NCBI GenBank assembly: GCA_001282665.1
Contig: LN874946.1
Span: 555,839 to 619,838, forward strand
Length of the DNA stretch: 64,000 nt
Reading direction: 5' to 3'
Source of the DNA: Clostridiales bacterium mt11
GTDB lineage: Bacteria; Bacillota; Clostridia; Tissierellales; Tepidimicrobiaceae
Numbering within the stretch: position 1 is the stretch's first letter; the number at the start of each line of letters is the position of its first letter. The position numbers and the translations under genes were made by a program. The notes beneath the pieces are model-generated. The model was not told where the DNA came from. It made no database searches and saw nothing but the letters and a program-made list of their open reading frames with translations. Positions 42,801 through 51,396 of this stretch are shown here, piece by piece.

Positions 42801-44135
42801 ATCGATTACTATGCCATTTTCAACTTTTACTGCTCCTATTTCAGTTATCATGTCATTGATTGGAGAAAGACCCGTAGTTTCAATATCAAAAACCACATAT
42901 GTACTGTAATTATCCTCACCATTACAGTTAGTTACAATGGATTTTTTGTCATTGACTAGATAACCTTCAACTCCATATATGACCTTTATTCCTAAATCCT
43001 TGGCTGATTCCATAGCTTCAGGGAAACCTTGTACTACGCCATGATCAGTTATGGCTACTGCACTATGCCCCCATTTTTTGGCTCTCTTAGCAAGTTTTTT
43101 AAAACTAGTTATACCATCCATAGAGCTCATCTGAGTATGTAAATGCAGCTCTACTCGTTTTTCTGGAGAATTATCCATTCTTTCTTGTTTTTCCAATAAG
43201 CATAGAGATTTCAACATTAAAACTAGATGTTTTGAATAATTATCAAATATAATATCTCCTTCTACCTTAACATATAATCCTTCCTTCACGTTGACTTCAA
43301 ATTCACTAAACTGCTTTTCAGTTAAAAATACTTTAACGGTCATGGAATCCGTTAAATCAGTAATATTGAATGTTACTAGCTTTTTGTTGCCTCTTATATC
43401 CCTAGTTTCCATTTGGAATATTTCACCGGCTATTACAGCTAATCCTGTATTGGGATTTATATCCTTAATCTTCATAGGTTCTTCAGTAATTTTTTTACCA
43501 AAGCTATAGTTTGCACTAGGAAGTACCGCATTGTTGTTCTTCTTTTTGTCACTACTAGAGTTATCGATATTATTTAAAGTTTCAATAGATAATTTCTTTT
43601 CTTCAATAATTGTCTGCTCTATAATCTCTTCTCCATTTTCCATTATCTTAGAATCATCCAATATGACGTTCAAATCCATATTCAATTCTTCTTTAATTTT
43701 CTTCTTTATCTTATGGACTATCCCATTATTTTCTAGTGCATAGTTTATGATATCATTTGTTGCAAATAAAATAAGTGAATCACCATATATTTCAAATTCT
43801 AAGTCTTCAAGCCATGAAACACTAGAAGGAATTTCTCCTTCTATACAAAATAATATATTGTCCCAGTATCTATCTATAAAACTTTCTATATTTTGAGATA
43901 GAGTATATTTTATTTTCAATGATATGGTGAAATCTTGAAACCTTTCTTCTAGAACCTTTTTTATTGCATCCAATTCTCGTTCTTTAACAATTTCCTTTGA
44001 TGATAATATAAGTTCTATCATCCTGCTACTAGTATAAACCTTAACTCTTTCAATAAATAAAGAGTCTAAATTTAAGTCTATTGAAATTTTATTTTTACTT
44101 AACAGTTGGGACAACTGGATTTGTTGTTCTTTCAT
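39858..44135 (-). CDS. polC: DNA polymerase III PolC, Gram-positive alpha subunit
   Basis: PolC is the replicative polymerase of low-GC Gram-positives with its own proofreading exonuclease. The 1425-residue protein has an N-terminal OB domain, a split PHP domain (VELHLHTQMSSMDG, AVAITDHGVVQGFPEA), an inserted DnaQ-like exonuclease (VVFDIETTGLSP, VAHNASFDVGFI, NHHRAVDDAKATAEIF), the zinc motif CPKCKF with CPKCNTKL, and the palm (KEPDIDLNFAGEYQ). Full length, 19 nt from mgtC. Confidence 0.98.
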   Translation of the reverse strand: MKEQQIQLSQLLSKNKISIDLNLDSLFIERVKVYTSSRMIELILSSKEIVKERELDAIKKVLEERFQDFTISLKIKYTLSQNIESFIDRYWDNILFCIEGEIPSSVSWLEDLEFEIYGDSLILFATNDIINYALENNGIVHKIKKKIKEELNMDLNVILDDSKIMENGEEIIEQTIIEEKKLSIETLNNIDNSSSDKKKNNNAVLPSANYSFGKKITEEPMKIKDINPNTGLAVIAGEIFQMETRDIRGNKKLVTFNITDLTDSMTVKVFLTEKQFSEFEVNVKEGLYVKVEGDIIFDNYSKHLVLMLKSLCLLEKQERMDNSPEKRVELHLHTQMSSMDGITSFKKLAKRAKKWGHSAVAITDHGVVQGFPEAMESAKDLGIKVIYGVEGYLVNDKKSIVTNCNGEDNYSTYVVFDIETTGLSPINDMITEIGAVKVENGIVIDEFSQLINPERPIPEKIVSLTGITDEMVKDKPTINEILPDFEEFIKDSVLVAHNASFDVGFIRERLSKVGKTLDNPVLDTLELTRALFPQLKSHRLNIVAKHLNVSLVNHHRAVDDAKATAEIFIKCMELLDGKINSLAEINKLKGTKDISKDESFHIIILAKNYKGLKNLYKLISESHLNYFYRKPRIPKSLLASHREGLIIGSACEAGELYKAILRNKDFNEIKDIVNFYDYLEIQPLGNNMHLIRNGLVKGEDGLKGINERIVELGDRYNKLVVATGDVHFLDPEDEIYRKILMSGQGFQDADLQPPLYLKTTDEMLDEFQYLGKKKAEEVVIKNTNLIANMIEDIIPIPDGTYPPVIEGADKELKEITHSRAKEIYGDPLPSIVEERLDKELNSIIKNGYAVMYIIAQKLVWKSMEDGYLVGSRGSVGSSFVATMSGITEVNPLVPHYVCPKCKFSEFIEDGSVGSGIDLPDRDCPKCNTKLKKDGHDIPFEVFLGFEGDKEPDIDLNFAGEYQPNAHKYTEELFGEGYVFRAGTIGTIAEKTAYGFVKKYFEQKGLNPHPAEISRLVEGCTGIKRTSGQHPGGVMIVPKYKDIHDFSPIQYPADDKKSGVITTHFDYHSISGRILKLDILGHDVPTIIRMLEDITGVDPQIIPLDDKETMKLFTSTEPLNIDEKDIDIEVGTLGIPEFGTKFVRQMLVDTEPTTFSELVRISGLSHGTDVWLNNAQNLVRSNMATLNQVISTRDDIMLNLIYAGLDKKRSFKIMEKVRKGKGLTEEDEEYMRSFNVPEWYIDSCKKIKYMFPKAHAAAYSMMSFRIAYFKVHYPEAFYATYFTTKAQDFDAHLVLKGKEAVNEKIKELESLSNNMTAKEKNLLTVLEVVQEMYARGFKFEKVDLYKSDSDKFLLGENGIIPPLKSLDGVGETVAKKIVEERNIAEFLSIEELVSRAKVSKPVLEALREHGCLSDLPESNQISLFNI

Positions 44136-44153
44136 CTTCTGCTTATGCCCCCT

Positions 44154-44822
44154 TTAATTCCTTTGGGAAACTTCTACTATATTATCAATGCTTGCAATAG
44201 AATTAAGTAATTCATATTTAATATTTGGATCCTTCATAGCTATTTCTATGTCCATACTTATTAATTCATCCTCTTTGTGTTCTATGTCAATACTCAATAT
44301 ATTAACTCCATAATCTCCAAGAAGTTGTCCGATTTTTCCAACTTGTCCTGGACTATCTATAGATATTATACTTAAAGAAATAGTATAAAAACCTTTTGAT
44401 TTGAGCCTTCTCCCAACTCTATGAAAAGACATTAATGTGATAACGACTAAAGCCGTAGTTAAAACAGCACCTAGATAAAAGCCTGCTCCTACTGCTAAGC
44501 CAATGGCAGCTACTACCCATAAACTAGCAGCAGTCGTCAATCCTGTAACCACACCACTGTCCCTGCGCAAAATAGTTCCTGCTCCTAAAAAACCAATGCC
44601 GCTTATCACTTGAGCCGCTAATCTATCGGAATAATAAATTGAACCTTCATACATAGTATTCAAATGTAACGATAACAGCATTATTAAAGTTGAACCTAAG
44701 GATACAAGGATATGAGTTCTAAGACCTGCAGGTTTTTTGGTGCTCTCTCTATCAATGCCAATAAGACTAGATAATACAATAGACAATATTAGCCTTAAAA
44801 CAACTTGTTTGTTATCTAACAT
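44154..44822 (-). CDS. MgtC/SapB-family membrane protein
   Basis: The 222-residue protein has four to five membrane helices with the family motifs LIGIDRESTKKPAGLRTHILV and GIGFLGAGTILRRDSGVVTGLTTAA-type core, then a soluble ACT-like domain (about residues 145-222). Relatives affect magnesium homeostasis or ATP synthase. It lies between ispG and polC, where many Firmicutes carry proS instead. There is no Mg2+ leader RNA in the 23-nt upstream gap, so it is probably expressed with the operon. Confidence 0.92.
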   Translation of the reverse strand: MLDNKQVVLRLILSIVLSSLIGIDRESTKKPAGLRTHILVSLGSTLIMLLSLHLNTMYEGSIYYSDRLAAQVISGIGFLGAGTILRRDSGVVTGLTTAASLWVVAAIGLAVGAGFYLGAVLTTALVVITLMSFHRVGRRLKSKGFYTISLSIISIDSPGQVGKIGQLLGDYGVNILSIDIEHKEDELISMDIEIAMKDPNIKYELLNSIASIDNIVEVSQRN

Positions 44823-44845
44823 AGAAACACCTTTCTTTAATAAAA

Positions 44846-45895
44846 TTAAAGGCTTTCAATTTCTTTGATTAACTCATCTATCAAATTTTCCTCTTTAACT
44901 TTTTTAACGATTACACCTTTTTTAAATATTAGCCCTTCTCCGAGCCCGCCAGCTATACCAATATCTGCTTCCTTAGCTTCTCCAGGTCCATTTACAGGAC
45001 ATCCCATGATGGCTATTTTTAGTGGCTTTTTAATACCAGCTAATCTCTTCTCCGCTTCTTCTACTAAATCTATAAGTCCTATCTTAGTCCTACCGCAAGT
45101 AGGGCAAGATATTATTTCTACTCCTTCTTCCAGTAAATTTAACGATCTTAAGATTTCTCTACCTACTCTTACTTCCTCCACCGGATCTCCCGTTAAGGAC
45201 ACTCTTATCGTGTCCCCAATCCCCATAGCCAATAGGGTTCCCATTCCAACTGAAGATTTAATAGTTCCCCTCCAAATTGGTCCTGCTTCTGTTACTCCTA
45301 AGTGCAATGGGTAGTCTGCCATTTGAGACATCTTTTCATAGGACTTAATGGTTAAAGGTACAGAGCTTGCCTTCAAGGATATCTTTATATTTTCATAATT
45401 TAAGTTTTCTAATAGCCTTATATGTTCTAATGCACTATAGACCATAGAGTTTTCGTTAACTCCATTATACTTCTCCAAGTACTCCTTTTTTATGGAGCCA
45501 GAATTAACTCCAATTCTTATAGGAACATTTCGCTCCTTGCAGCAATCAATGACTTCTCGTACTTTGACTTCAGAACCTATATTACCAGGATTAATTCTTA
45601 AACAGTCAGCCCCACTTTCAACGGCTGCAATAGCTAATTTATAATCAAATTGAATATCTGCAATAAAAGGAATATTGGTACTTTTCTTTATCTCTTCAAT
45701 AGCCTTTGCATCGTCAAAATCGGTTATAGCCCCTCTAATTATATCGCAACCTGCTTCTTCTAATCTTTTAATTTGTTCTACGGTACTCTTAATATCTTTA
45801 GTAGTCGTATTAATCATGGATTGAACCGTTATTGGGCTATCTCCTCCAACTGGCACATTGCCTACCATGATCTTTTTAGTTCTCTTTCTTTCCAT
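44846..45895 (-). CDS. ispG: 4-hydroxy-3-methylbut-2-enyl-diphosphate synthase IspG
   Basis: IspG is the Fe-S enzyme of the MEP isoprenoid pathway that reduces the cyclic diphosphate to HMBPP. The 349-residue protein has a TIM-barrel N-terminal domain (TVQSMINTTTKDIKSTVEQI) and the cluster cysteines in SCPTCGRTKIGL and GCPVNGPGEAKEADIGIAGG. It starts 4 nt after rseP. The MEP gene dxr (ispC), often in this operon, is not found between cdsA and rseP. Confidence 0.97.
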   Translation of the reverse strand: MERKRTKKIMVGNVPVGGDSPITVQSMINTTTKDIKSTVEQIKRLEEAGCDIIRGAITDFDDAKAIEEIKKSTNIPFIADIQFDYKLAIAAVESGADCLRINPGNIGSEVKVREVIDCCKERNVPIRIGVNSGSIKKEYLEKYNGVNENSMVYSALEHIRLLENLNYENIKISLKASSVPLTIKSYEKMSQMADYPLHLGVTEAGPIWRGTIKSSVGMGTLLAMGIGDTIRVSLTGDPVEEVRVGREILRSLNLLEEGVEIISCPTCGRTKIGLIDLVEEAEKRLAGIKKPLKIAIMGCPVNGPGEAKEADIGIAGGLGEGLIFKKGVIVKKVKEENLIDELIKEIESL

Positions 45896-45899
45896 GCAA

Positions 45900-46910
45900 T
45901 CACCTTCTAAATAGATTAAATCTAATTATATCCGAATAAGTAACCACAAGCATAAGGGCTATTAATAAAACAAATCCAACTAAATGTATAAAACCTTCCT
46001 TTTCAGGATTCATAGGCTTTCCTCTAATAATCTCCACCAACAAAAAGACTATTTTACTACCATCTAAAGCAGGTAAAGGTAAAAGATTGAAAAATCCTAG
46101 GTTAACGGAGATAAAGCCCATCAAATATAGTAAATTGATAATCCCATATTTAGCAACTTCACCAATGGTATATATTACGCCTACAGGTCCAGATAAATCC
46201 TTAGTACTTATCTTACCTCTAAATACCATCTTAACGAAATCAAACATCATCTTTAGTACAAATCCCGTCTTTTGAAATCCACCTTTAATAGAAGAAACAA
46301 ATGACTTCTCATATGCTGGAACTATTCCAATTATAGCTTTATTTTCTTCATTTATCTCTGGTTTTACAAGGTAATCTTTCTTTTCTTCTCCACGTAAGAT
46401 AGTCACTTTAATTTCTTTAGAGCCAGACTCACTTATATTTTTAGCAAGGGAATCCCAATTTTTTGTCTCTTTGTCGTTGATGCTCAATATGGTATCACCG
46501 CTTTTAATTCCAACCTTTTCAGCAGGTGAGTTCTTTTGTATTTCCGAAATAGTGGTCGTTGGCATACCTACATTGAATGAAAATATGGAAAATACGATTA
46601 TTGCCAAAACGAAATTCATAATTGCACCAGCTGCTATAACTGCTATTCGTGACAAAGCTGGCACTCTGTTGAAGCTTCTAGGATCATCTGAATTTTCATC
46701 TTCTCCTTCCATGCTAACATATCCACCTATGGGTAAGGCTCTTATAGAATATTTGGTCTCTCCTTTTTTCTTCTGAAATATCTTAGGACCCATACCTATA
46801 GAAAATTCATTAACTTTTATACCAACCAATTTCGCCACTGCAAAATGTCCAAATTCGTGAAATAAGATCACCATTAGAAAAACAAAAATTGCTGCAATTG
46901 CTGTTAGCAA
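45900..46910 (-). CDS. rseP: Site-2 intramembrane metalloprotease RseP
   Basis: RseP/RasP cleaves membrane-anchored regulators and signal-peptide remnants inside the membrane. The 336-residue protein has the zinc motif HEFGH at residues 18-22 in the first helix, one PDZ domain in the middle (KVGIKSGDTILSINDKETKNW), and the second metal ligand region NLLPLPALDGSKI. Four hydrophobic helices are visible. It lies between cdsA and ispG. Confidence 0.96.
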   Translation of the reverse strand: MLTAIAAIFVFLMVILFHEFGHFAVAKLVGIKVNEFSIGMGPKIFQKKKGETKYSIRALPIGGYVSMEGEDENSDDPRSFNRVPALSRIAVIAAGAIMNFVLAIIVFSIFSFNVGMPTTTISEIQKNSPAEKVGIKSGDTILSINDKETKNWDSLAKNISESGSKEIKVTILRGEEKKDYLVKPEINEENKAIIGIVPAYEKSFVSSIKGGFQKTGFVLKMMFDFVKMVFRGKISTKDLSGPVGVIYTIGEVAKYGIINLLYLMGFISVNLGFFNLLPLPALDGSKIVFLLVEIIRGKPMNPEKEGFIHLVGFVLLIALMLVVTYSDIIRFNLFRR

Positions 46911-46928
46911 TTAAATCACCACCTATTC

Positions 46929-47708
46929 TCACAATATAAAATAATTTACAAAATAATAAACGAATGGAGCTGTAAATAGTATACTATCAAATCTATCCAG
47001 TATTCCACCATGACCTGGCATAATAAAACCAAAATCCTTTATACCAGTAACTCTTTTGATCTTAGAAGCTGTCAAATCACCAATCTGAGCAATAACCGCT
47101 CCTATAACCGATAGTAAGATGAGTTTCCATAACGGAGTTAAGCTAAAATACTTAGCAAATAAAAGGGTCAATATAGCAGAGCCAAATACCCCCCCCAATG
47201 ATCCTTCTATGGTCTTATTAGGGCTAAGTTTCGGACAAAGTTTAGTCTTACCAAATAAATTTCCAAATATATAAGCAAAAGTATCTGTTCCCCAAGCGGT
47301 TATAAATATTAACCATATATAAATACTTCCATCTAAATATATAATATGCTGAAATAAAAATGGTATGTAAAATATACCGAAAAAAGTTATAGCTATATCG
47401 GATAAAGTAATATTTTTATCTAGAACAAATAGTATTAACAATGCAATAATGGAGAAAAAAGATATAGATATTAGCGGAGCCCATTTATATCCTAAAGAAT
47501 TGAATAAAAATCCTATGCAGCTAATGTATCCTATTATCTTTATTGGAGCAACTTTAGTATCCTCCATCGCATTATAAAACTCTCTTATTCCTATAATGGA
47601 TAATAAAAAAATAAAATAGGACATTAAAGCCCCACCTTTTGATGCTACAAAAATCATCAATAAAACTATTATAAAACCGCTAATTGTCCTAATAATTAAT
47701 TCCTTCAC
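46929..47708 (-). CDS. cdsA: Phosphatidate cytidylyltransferase CdsA
   Basis: CdsA makes CDP-diacylglycerol for phospholipid synthesis. The 259-residue polytopic protein ends with the family signature around TASKIKRVTGIKDFGFIMPG and HGGILDRFDS. At the glycine-rich SLGGVFGSA segment the coding strand has eight consecutive G (47189-47196), unusual in this AT-rich sequence. It begins directly after the uppS stop codon. Confidence 0.96.
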   Translation of the reverse strand: MKELIIRTISGFIIVLLMIFVASKGGALMSYFIFLLSIIGIREFYNAMEDTKVAPIKIIGYISCIGFLFNSLGYKWAPLISISFFSIIALLILFVLDKNITLSDIAITFFGIFYIPFLFQHIIYLDGSIYIWLIFITAWGTDTFAYIFGNLFGKTKLCPKLSPNKTIEGSLGGVFGSAILTLLFAKYFSLTPLWKLILLSVIGAVIAQIGDLTASKIKRVTGIKDFGFIMPGHGGILDRFDSILFTAPFVYYFVNYFIL

Positions 47709-48452
47709 CTAAATTCCTCCAAATCTTCTGTTCCTTTTTTGATAGTCAATAATCGCTTTATAAAAATGTTCTTCTTTAAAATCAGGCCAAAATATATCAG
47801 AAAACCAAAACTCTGTATAAGCCATTTGATATAACATAAAATTGCTTAACCTTAACTCACCACTAGGTCTTATGAGCAGATCAGGATCTGGCATATTCTT
47901 TGTATACAGATAATTAGAAAATAATTCTACATCTATATCCTCTTCGTTAATCTTACCCATTTTTATATCTTTTAAAATATTTTTTACTCCACGAATTATG
48001 TCATCCTTGCCACCATAGTTTAATCCAATATTAAGAACCATATCCGTATTATCCTTTGTCTTTTCAACAGCTTTTAAAACCTCTTCTCTTGGAGTTTTAG
48101 GCAATCTATTTATATTTCCCATAATTTGAATTTTTATATTGTTTTTGTGGATTTTTTCCAACTCGTTTCTTATATAATATACTAATATTTTCATAATTCC
48201 GTCTATTTCTTCTTTTGGTCTTTTCCAATTTTCTGTTGAAAAAGCATATAATGATAGATACTTTATGTTGAGTTTTTTAGCAACTTCGACGATTTCAACT
48301 ACTCTTTTCATTCCTTCTTGATGACCTACAGTTCTTGGCAGAGATCTTTTCTTTGCCCATCTTCCATTTCCATCCATTATAACAGCAACATGATTCGGTA
48401 TATTATTGATATCTATCATATTCTTAAGCTCTAGTATATCCTTATCGTTCAT
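47709..48452 (-). CDS. uppS: Undecaprenyl diphosphate synthase UppS
   Basis: UppS adds cis-isoprene units to farnesyl diphosphate to make the C55 carrier of wall synthesis. The 247-residue product has HVAVIMDGNGRWAKKR with the catalytic Asp, GHQEGMKRV, YAFSTENWKRPKEE and the terminal DLLIRPSGELRLSNFMLYQM region. An ATG at 48467 is in frame, but GGGGG after it is 8 nt before the ATG at 48452. A hairpin separates it from frr. Confidence 0.97.
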   Translation of the reverse strand: MNDKDILELKNMIDINNIPNHVAVIMDGNGRWAKKRSLPRTVGHQEGMKRVVEIVEVAKKLNIKYLSLYAFSTENWKRPKEEIDGIMKILVYYIRNELEKIHKNNIKIQIMGNINRLPKTPREEVLKAVEKTKDNTDMVLNIGLNYGGKDDIIRGVKNILKDIKMGKINEEDIDVELFSNYLYTKNMPDPDLLIRPSGELRLSNFMLYQMAYTEFWFSDIFWPDFKEEHFYKAIIDYQKRNRRFGGI

Positions 48453-48469
48453 AATAATGTCCCCCATTA

Positions 48470-48500
48470 TTAAAAACCCCTTCCTAATAAGAAGGGGAAT
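48470..48500 (-). terminator. Terminator or attenuator between frr and uppS
   Basis: CCCCTTC and GAAGGGG (48477-48497) form a 7-bp stem followed on the minus strand by GTTTTTAATAATGG, which runs into the uppS start region. Confidence 0.75.
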
Positions 48501-48502
48501 CT

Positions 48503-49060
48503 TTATATATCTAATAACTCTTCTTCTTTTTTAGCAGTTATCTGTTCTATATTTTCTATATATTTATTAGTAATTTTTTGCATCTCATCTTCTGCTAATT
48601 TTCTATCGTCTTCACTAATTACTTTATCTTTTTCCAATTTTTTAATCTTATCATTTGCTTCTCTTCTAGTATTTCTTATGGCAATTTTAGCATTTTCAGC
48701 ATTCTTCTTTACCACTTTTACCAATTCTCTTCTTCTTTCTTCTGTAAGTAATGGAATAGGCAATCTAATTAGTTTTCCATCATTTGATGGGTTAAGCCCT
48801 AAATCGGATTTCAATATTTCTTTTTCAATTACTGGAATTAAATTAGCATCCCAAGGTTGAATAACTAACAATCTTGGCTCAGGAGCTGAGACGCTAGCCA
48901 CCTGTTTTAAAGGTGTTACTGTCCCATAATAGTCAACAGCAATTTTGTCGAGTAAAGCTGGATTTGCTCTACCTGCCCTTATACTCTGTAATTCTTCTTT
49001 GAGTACACCTACTGTCTTTTTCATTTTTTCCTCTGATTCCTTATGAACGTCTAAATACAT
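48503..49060 (-). CDS. frr: Ribosome recycling factor
   Basis: RRF splits post-termination ribosomes together with EF-G. Counted from the ATG at 49060 the product has the standard 185 residues, with SIRAGRANPALLDKIAVDYYG, PWDANLIPVIEKEIL, GLNPSNDGKLIRLPIP and RRELVKVVKKNAENAKIAIR. A GTG at 49066 is 1 nt from the AGGAGGA, so the ATG is preferred. The pyrH stop codon lies 2 nt before the start. Confidence 0.98.
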   Translation of the reverse strand: MYLDVHKESEEKMKKTVGVLKEELQSIRAGRANPALLDKIAVDYYGTVTPLKQVASVSAPEPRLLVIQPWDANLIPVIEKEILKSDLGLNPSNDGKLIRLPIPLLTEERRRELVKVVKKNAENAKIAIRNTRREANDKIKKLEKDKVISEDDRKLAEDEMQKITNKYIENIEQITAKKEEELLDI

Positions 49061-49062
49061 AA

Positions 49063-49779
49063 TCACTCCTCCTTTACATGAGTACCAATTTTTTTACCCA
49101 AAACTACATCAATAATATTATTTGGTTCATCTATGCCAAATACTATTAAAGGTAAGCTGTTATCCATGCATAAAGAAGTTGCTGTAGAATCCATAATCCC
49201 TAATCCCATATTTAAAATATCTATATACCTTAGAGTATCAAATTTCTTAGCAGATGAATTGATATACGGATCAGAGTCATAAACTCCATCCACTCCTTTT
49301 TTGGCCAATAATATGACTTCTGCCTCTATTTCAGCAGCTCTTAATGCAGCTGCCGTATCGGTTGAAAAATAAGGGTTTCCGGAACCTGCTGCAAAGATGA
49401 CAACTCTACCTTTTTCAAGATGTCTAATAGCTTTTCTCCTTATATATGGTTCAGCTATCTGTCTCATTTCAATTGCAGTTTGAACTCTCGTAACAACTCC
49501 AATGTTTTCCAATGCATCTTGGAGTGCTAATGCGTTAATAACCGTACCAAGCATACCCATATAGTCTGAAGTAGTCCTATCCATTTCTGTAGCTGATCTT
49601 CCTCTCCAGAAATTACCGCCACCAACTACTATTGCTACTTCTACTCCAATATCGTGTAATGTTTTTATTTCTTTCGATATCCTATTAACCGTTTCCGTAT
49701 GGATTCCATGTCCAACGTCTCCAGCTAAAGCTTCACCACTTAATTTTAATACTACCCTTTTATAAATTGGTTCCGTCAT
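49063..49779 (-). CDS. pyrH: UMP kinase
   Basis: PyrH phosphorylates UMP to UDP and is a hexameric amino-acid-kinase-fold enzyme. The 238-residue protein has KRVVLKLSGEALAGD, VVGGGNFWRGR, GTGNPYFSTDTAA-like GSGNPYFSTDTAAALRA, and AKKGVDGVYDSDP. It lies in the conserved rpsB-tsf-pyrH-frr series, 77 nt after tsf. Confidence 0.98.
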   Translation of the reverse strand: MTEPIYKRVVLKLSGEALAGDVGHGIHTETVNRISKEIKTLHDIGVEVAIVVGGGNFWRGRSATEMDRTTSDYMGMLGTVINALALQDALENIGVVTRVQTAIEMRQIAEPYIRRKAIRHLEKGRVVIFAAGSGNPYFSTDTAAALRAAEIEAEVILLAKKGVDGVYDSDPYINSSAKKFDTLRYIDILNMGLGIMDSTATSLCMDNSLPLIVFGIDEPNNIIDVVLGKKIGTHVKEE

Positions 49780-49821
49780 AAGAATCCTCCCTCGTCTAGT
49801 CCATTGATTAGCCAGTATCCT

Positions 49822-49855
49822 ATTTAAATGGAGAACAACCAGTGTTCTCCATTTA
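49822..49855 (-). terminator. Hairpin after tsf
   Basis: AAATGGAGAAC and GTTCTCCATTT (49826-49854) form an 11-bp stem with a 7-nt loop. There is no clear T-run, so it may be a processing or partial termination site. Confidence 0.6.
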
Positions 49856-49856
49856 A

Positions 49857-50504
49857 TTACATACCCATTTGCTTTGCAACTTCATCAGCAAAGTTTTCTT
49901 CTCTTTTTTCTAAACCTTCTCCTACTTCAAATCTAACAAATCTTCTAATCTTAATGTTTTCGCCTATTTTGGCAATTTTTTCATTTAGTAGATCTTTAAC
50001 CTTAACACTAGGGTCTTTTATAAAGGGTTGTTCTAATAAGCATATTTGTTCATAGAACTTTCCTATTCTACCTTCAACGATCTTTGAAGCTATATGCTCT
50101 GGTTTTCCTTCGTTAATAACTTGATGTGTAAGAATTTCTCTTTCCTTTTCTACTTCTTCTTCAGGCACATCTTCTTTACTTACATATTTAGGATTTGAAG
50201 CTGCAACTTGCATAGCCATATCTTTAACAAAATCCTTAAATTCGTCAGTTTTTGCAACAAAGTCAGTTTCAGCGTTAACTTCGATTAAAACCCCTATTCT
50301 ACCGCCATGTATATATGCATCAACTAAACCTTCAGCAGCAATTCTTCCTGATTTCTTAGCTGCTTTAGATAATCCTTTTTCTCTCAATAGATCAACGGCT
50401 TTATCAATATCTCCATTGGTTTCTGTTAGTGCATTTTTACAGTCAAGCATACCTGCTCCAGTTCTCTCTCTTAATTCTTTTACCTGCGCAGCACTTATAC
50501 TCAT
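49857..50504 (-). CDS. tsf: Elongation factor Ts
   Basis: EF-Ts reloads EF-Tu by nucleotide exchange. The 215-residue protein is the shorter Gram-positive form, with VKELRERTGAGMLDCKNALTE, KAAKKSGRIAAEGL, VEVNAETDFVAKTDEF and the C-terminal coiled-coil region. It follows rpsB across a terminator-like hairpin. Confidence 0.98.
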   Translation of the reverse strand: MSISAAQVKELRERTGAGMLDCKNALTETNGDIDKAVDLLREKGLSKAAKKSGRIAAEGLVDAYIHGGRIGVLIEVNAETDFVAKTDEFKDFVKDMAMQVAASNPKYVSKEDVPEEEVEKEREILTHQVINEGKPEHIASKIVEGRIGKFYEQICLLEQPFIKDPSVKVKDLLNEKIAKIGENIKIRRFVRFEVGEGLEKREENFADEVAKQMGM

Positions 50505-50522
50505 TCTATCCCTCCTCTTATT

Positions 50523-50570
50523 GTTAAAAATGGTAAGAGCGTAAAGGAGTGAATCCCTTTAAACCCTTAC
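50523..50570 (-). terminator. Terminator-like hairpin after rpsB
   Basis: GTAAG (50533) and CTTAC (50566) close a long imperfect stem with inner TAAAGG/CCTTTA pairing; CATTTTTAAC follows on the minus strand. It probably attenuates transcription into tsf. Confidence 0.65.
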
Positions 50571-50577
50571 CCTTTTG

Positions 50578-51285
50578 CTATTCTTCTACATCTTCTATTT
50601 GTTCACCTTGTTTACCTTCCAATACAGCATTTGCCATAGTTTCCGTTAACAACTTAACCGCTCTAATTGCATCATCATTTCCTGGTATAACAAAATCAAC
50701 TTCATCTGGATCGCAATTGGTATCAACTATAGCTACTACTGGAATTCCAAGTATTTTAGCTTCATTTACCGCTATTCTTTCTTTCCTAGGATCTACTACA
50801 AACAAAGCATCTGGGGTTTTATCCATATTCTTAATTCCACCTAAGAACTTTTCAAGTCTTTCCCTTTCATGGTTCAACTGTATGACTTCTTTCTTAGGTA
50901 AAACATCAAATATTCCTTCTTCTTCCATCTTTCCCAATTCATGAAGCCTATCAATTCTCTTTCTTATGGTCTTGTAGTTGGTTAACATACCACCAAGCCA
51001 CCTTTGATTAACATAATGCATTCCGCATCTTTTAGCTTCGGCTTCAATTGCCTCTTGAGCTTGTTTCTTAGTTCCTACAAATAAAATTTCTCCACCAGCT
51101 TCAGAAACTTCCTTCATGAATTCATAAGCTTCTTCTACTTTCTTAACTGTCTTCTGTAGATCGATAATGTATATTCCATTTCTCTCTGTGAAGATATACT
51201 CGGCCATCTTTGGATTCCATCTTCTTGTTTGATGTCCAAAATGAACTCCAGCCTCTAATAGCCCTTTCATTGTAATTACTGACAT
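50578..51285 (-). CDS. rpsB: 30S ribosomal protein S2
   Basis: The 235-residue product is a full S2, with GLLEAGVHFGHQTRRWNPKM, GGEILFVGTKKQAQEAI, NQRWLGGMLTNYKTI and PVVAIVDTNCDPDEVDFVIP. It joins the 30S subunit late and is needed to bring in S1-like functions. A strong promoter and a hairpin leader lie upstream, so this is the start of the rpsB-tsf-pyrH-frr unit, separate from the flagellar operon. Confidence 0.99.
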   Translation of the reverse strand: MSVITMKGLLEAGVHFGHQTRRWNPKMAEYIFTERNGIYIIDLQKTVKKVEEAYEFMKEVSEAGGEILFVGTKKQAQEAIEAEAKRCGMHYVNQRWLGGMLTNYKTIRKRIDRLHELGKMEEEGIFDVLPKKEVIQLNHERERLEKFLGGIKNMDKTPDALFVVDPRKERIAVNEAKILGIPVVAIVDTNCDPDEVDFVIPGNDDAIRAVKLLTETMANAVLEGKQGEQIEDVEE

Positions 51286-51324
51286 ATTAATTCACCTCCA
51301 GTTTTATTCCTCCATTCCCATCAT

Positions 51325-51370
51325 ATATTTAAGAAACCTTAAGCCAATCTTAAGGCACAGTCTTAAATAT
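51325..51370 (-). promoter_or_regulatory. rpsB leader hairpin, candidate regulatory RNA
   Basis: ATATTTAAG (51325-51333) pairs with CTTAAATAT (51362-51370), and CCTTAAG (51337-51343) with CTTAAGG (51349-51355), giving a two-part stem with an internal loop in the untranslated leader. Confidence 0.5.
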
Positions 51371-51396
51371 CAGAGAATGTGTGTAATCACTTTAGT

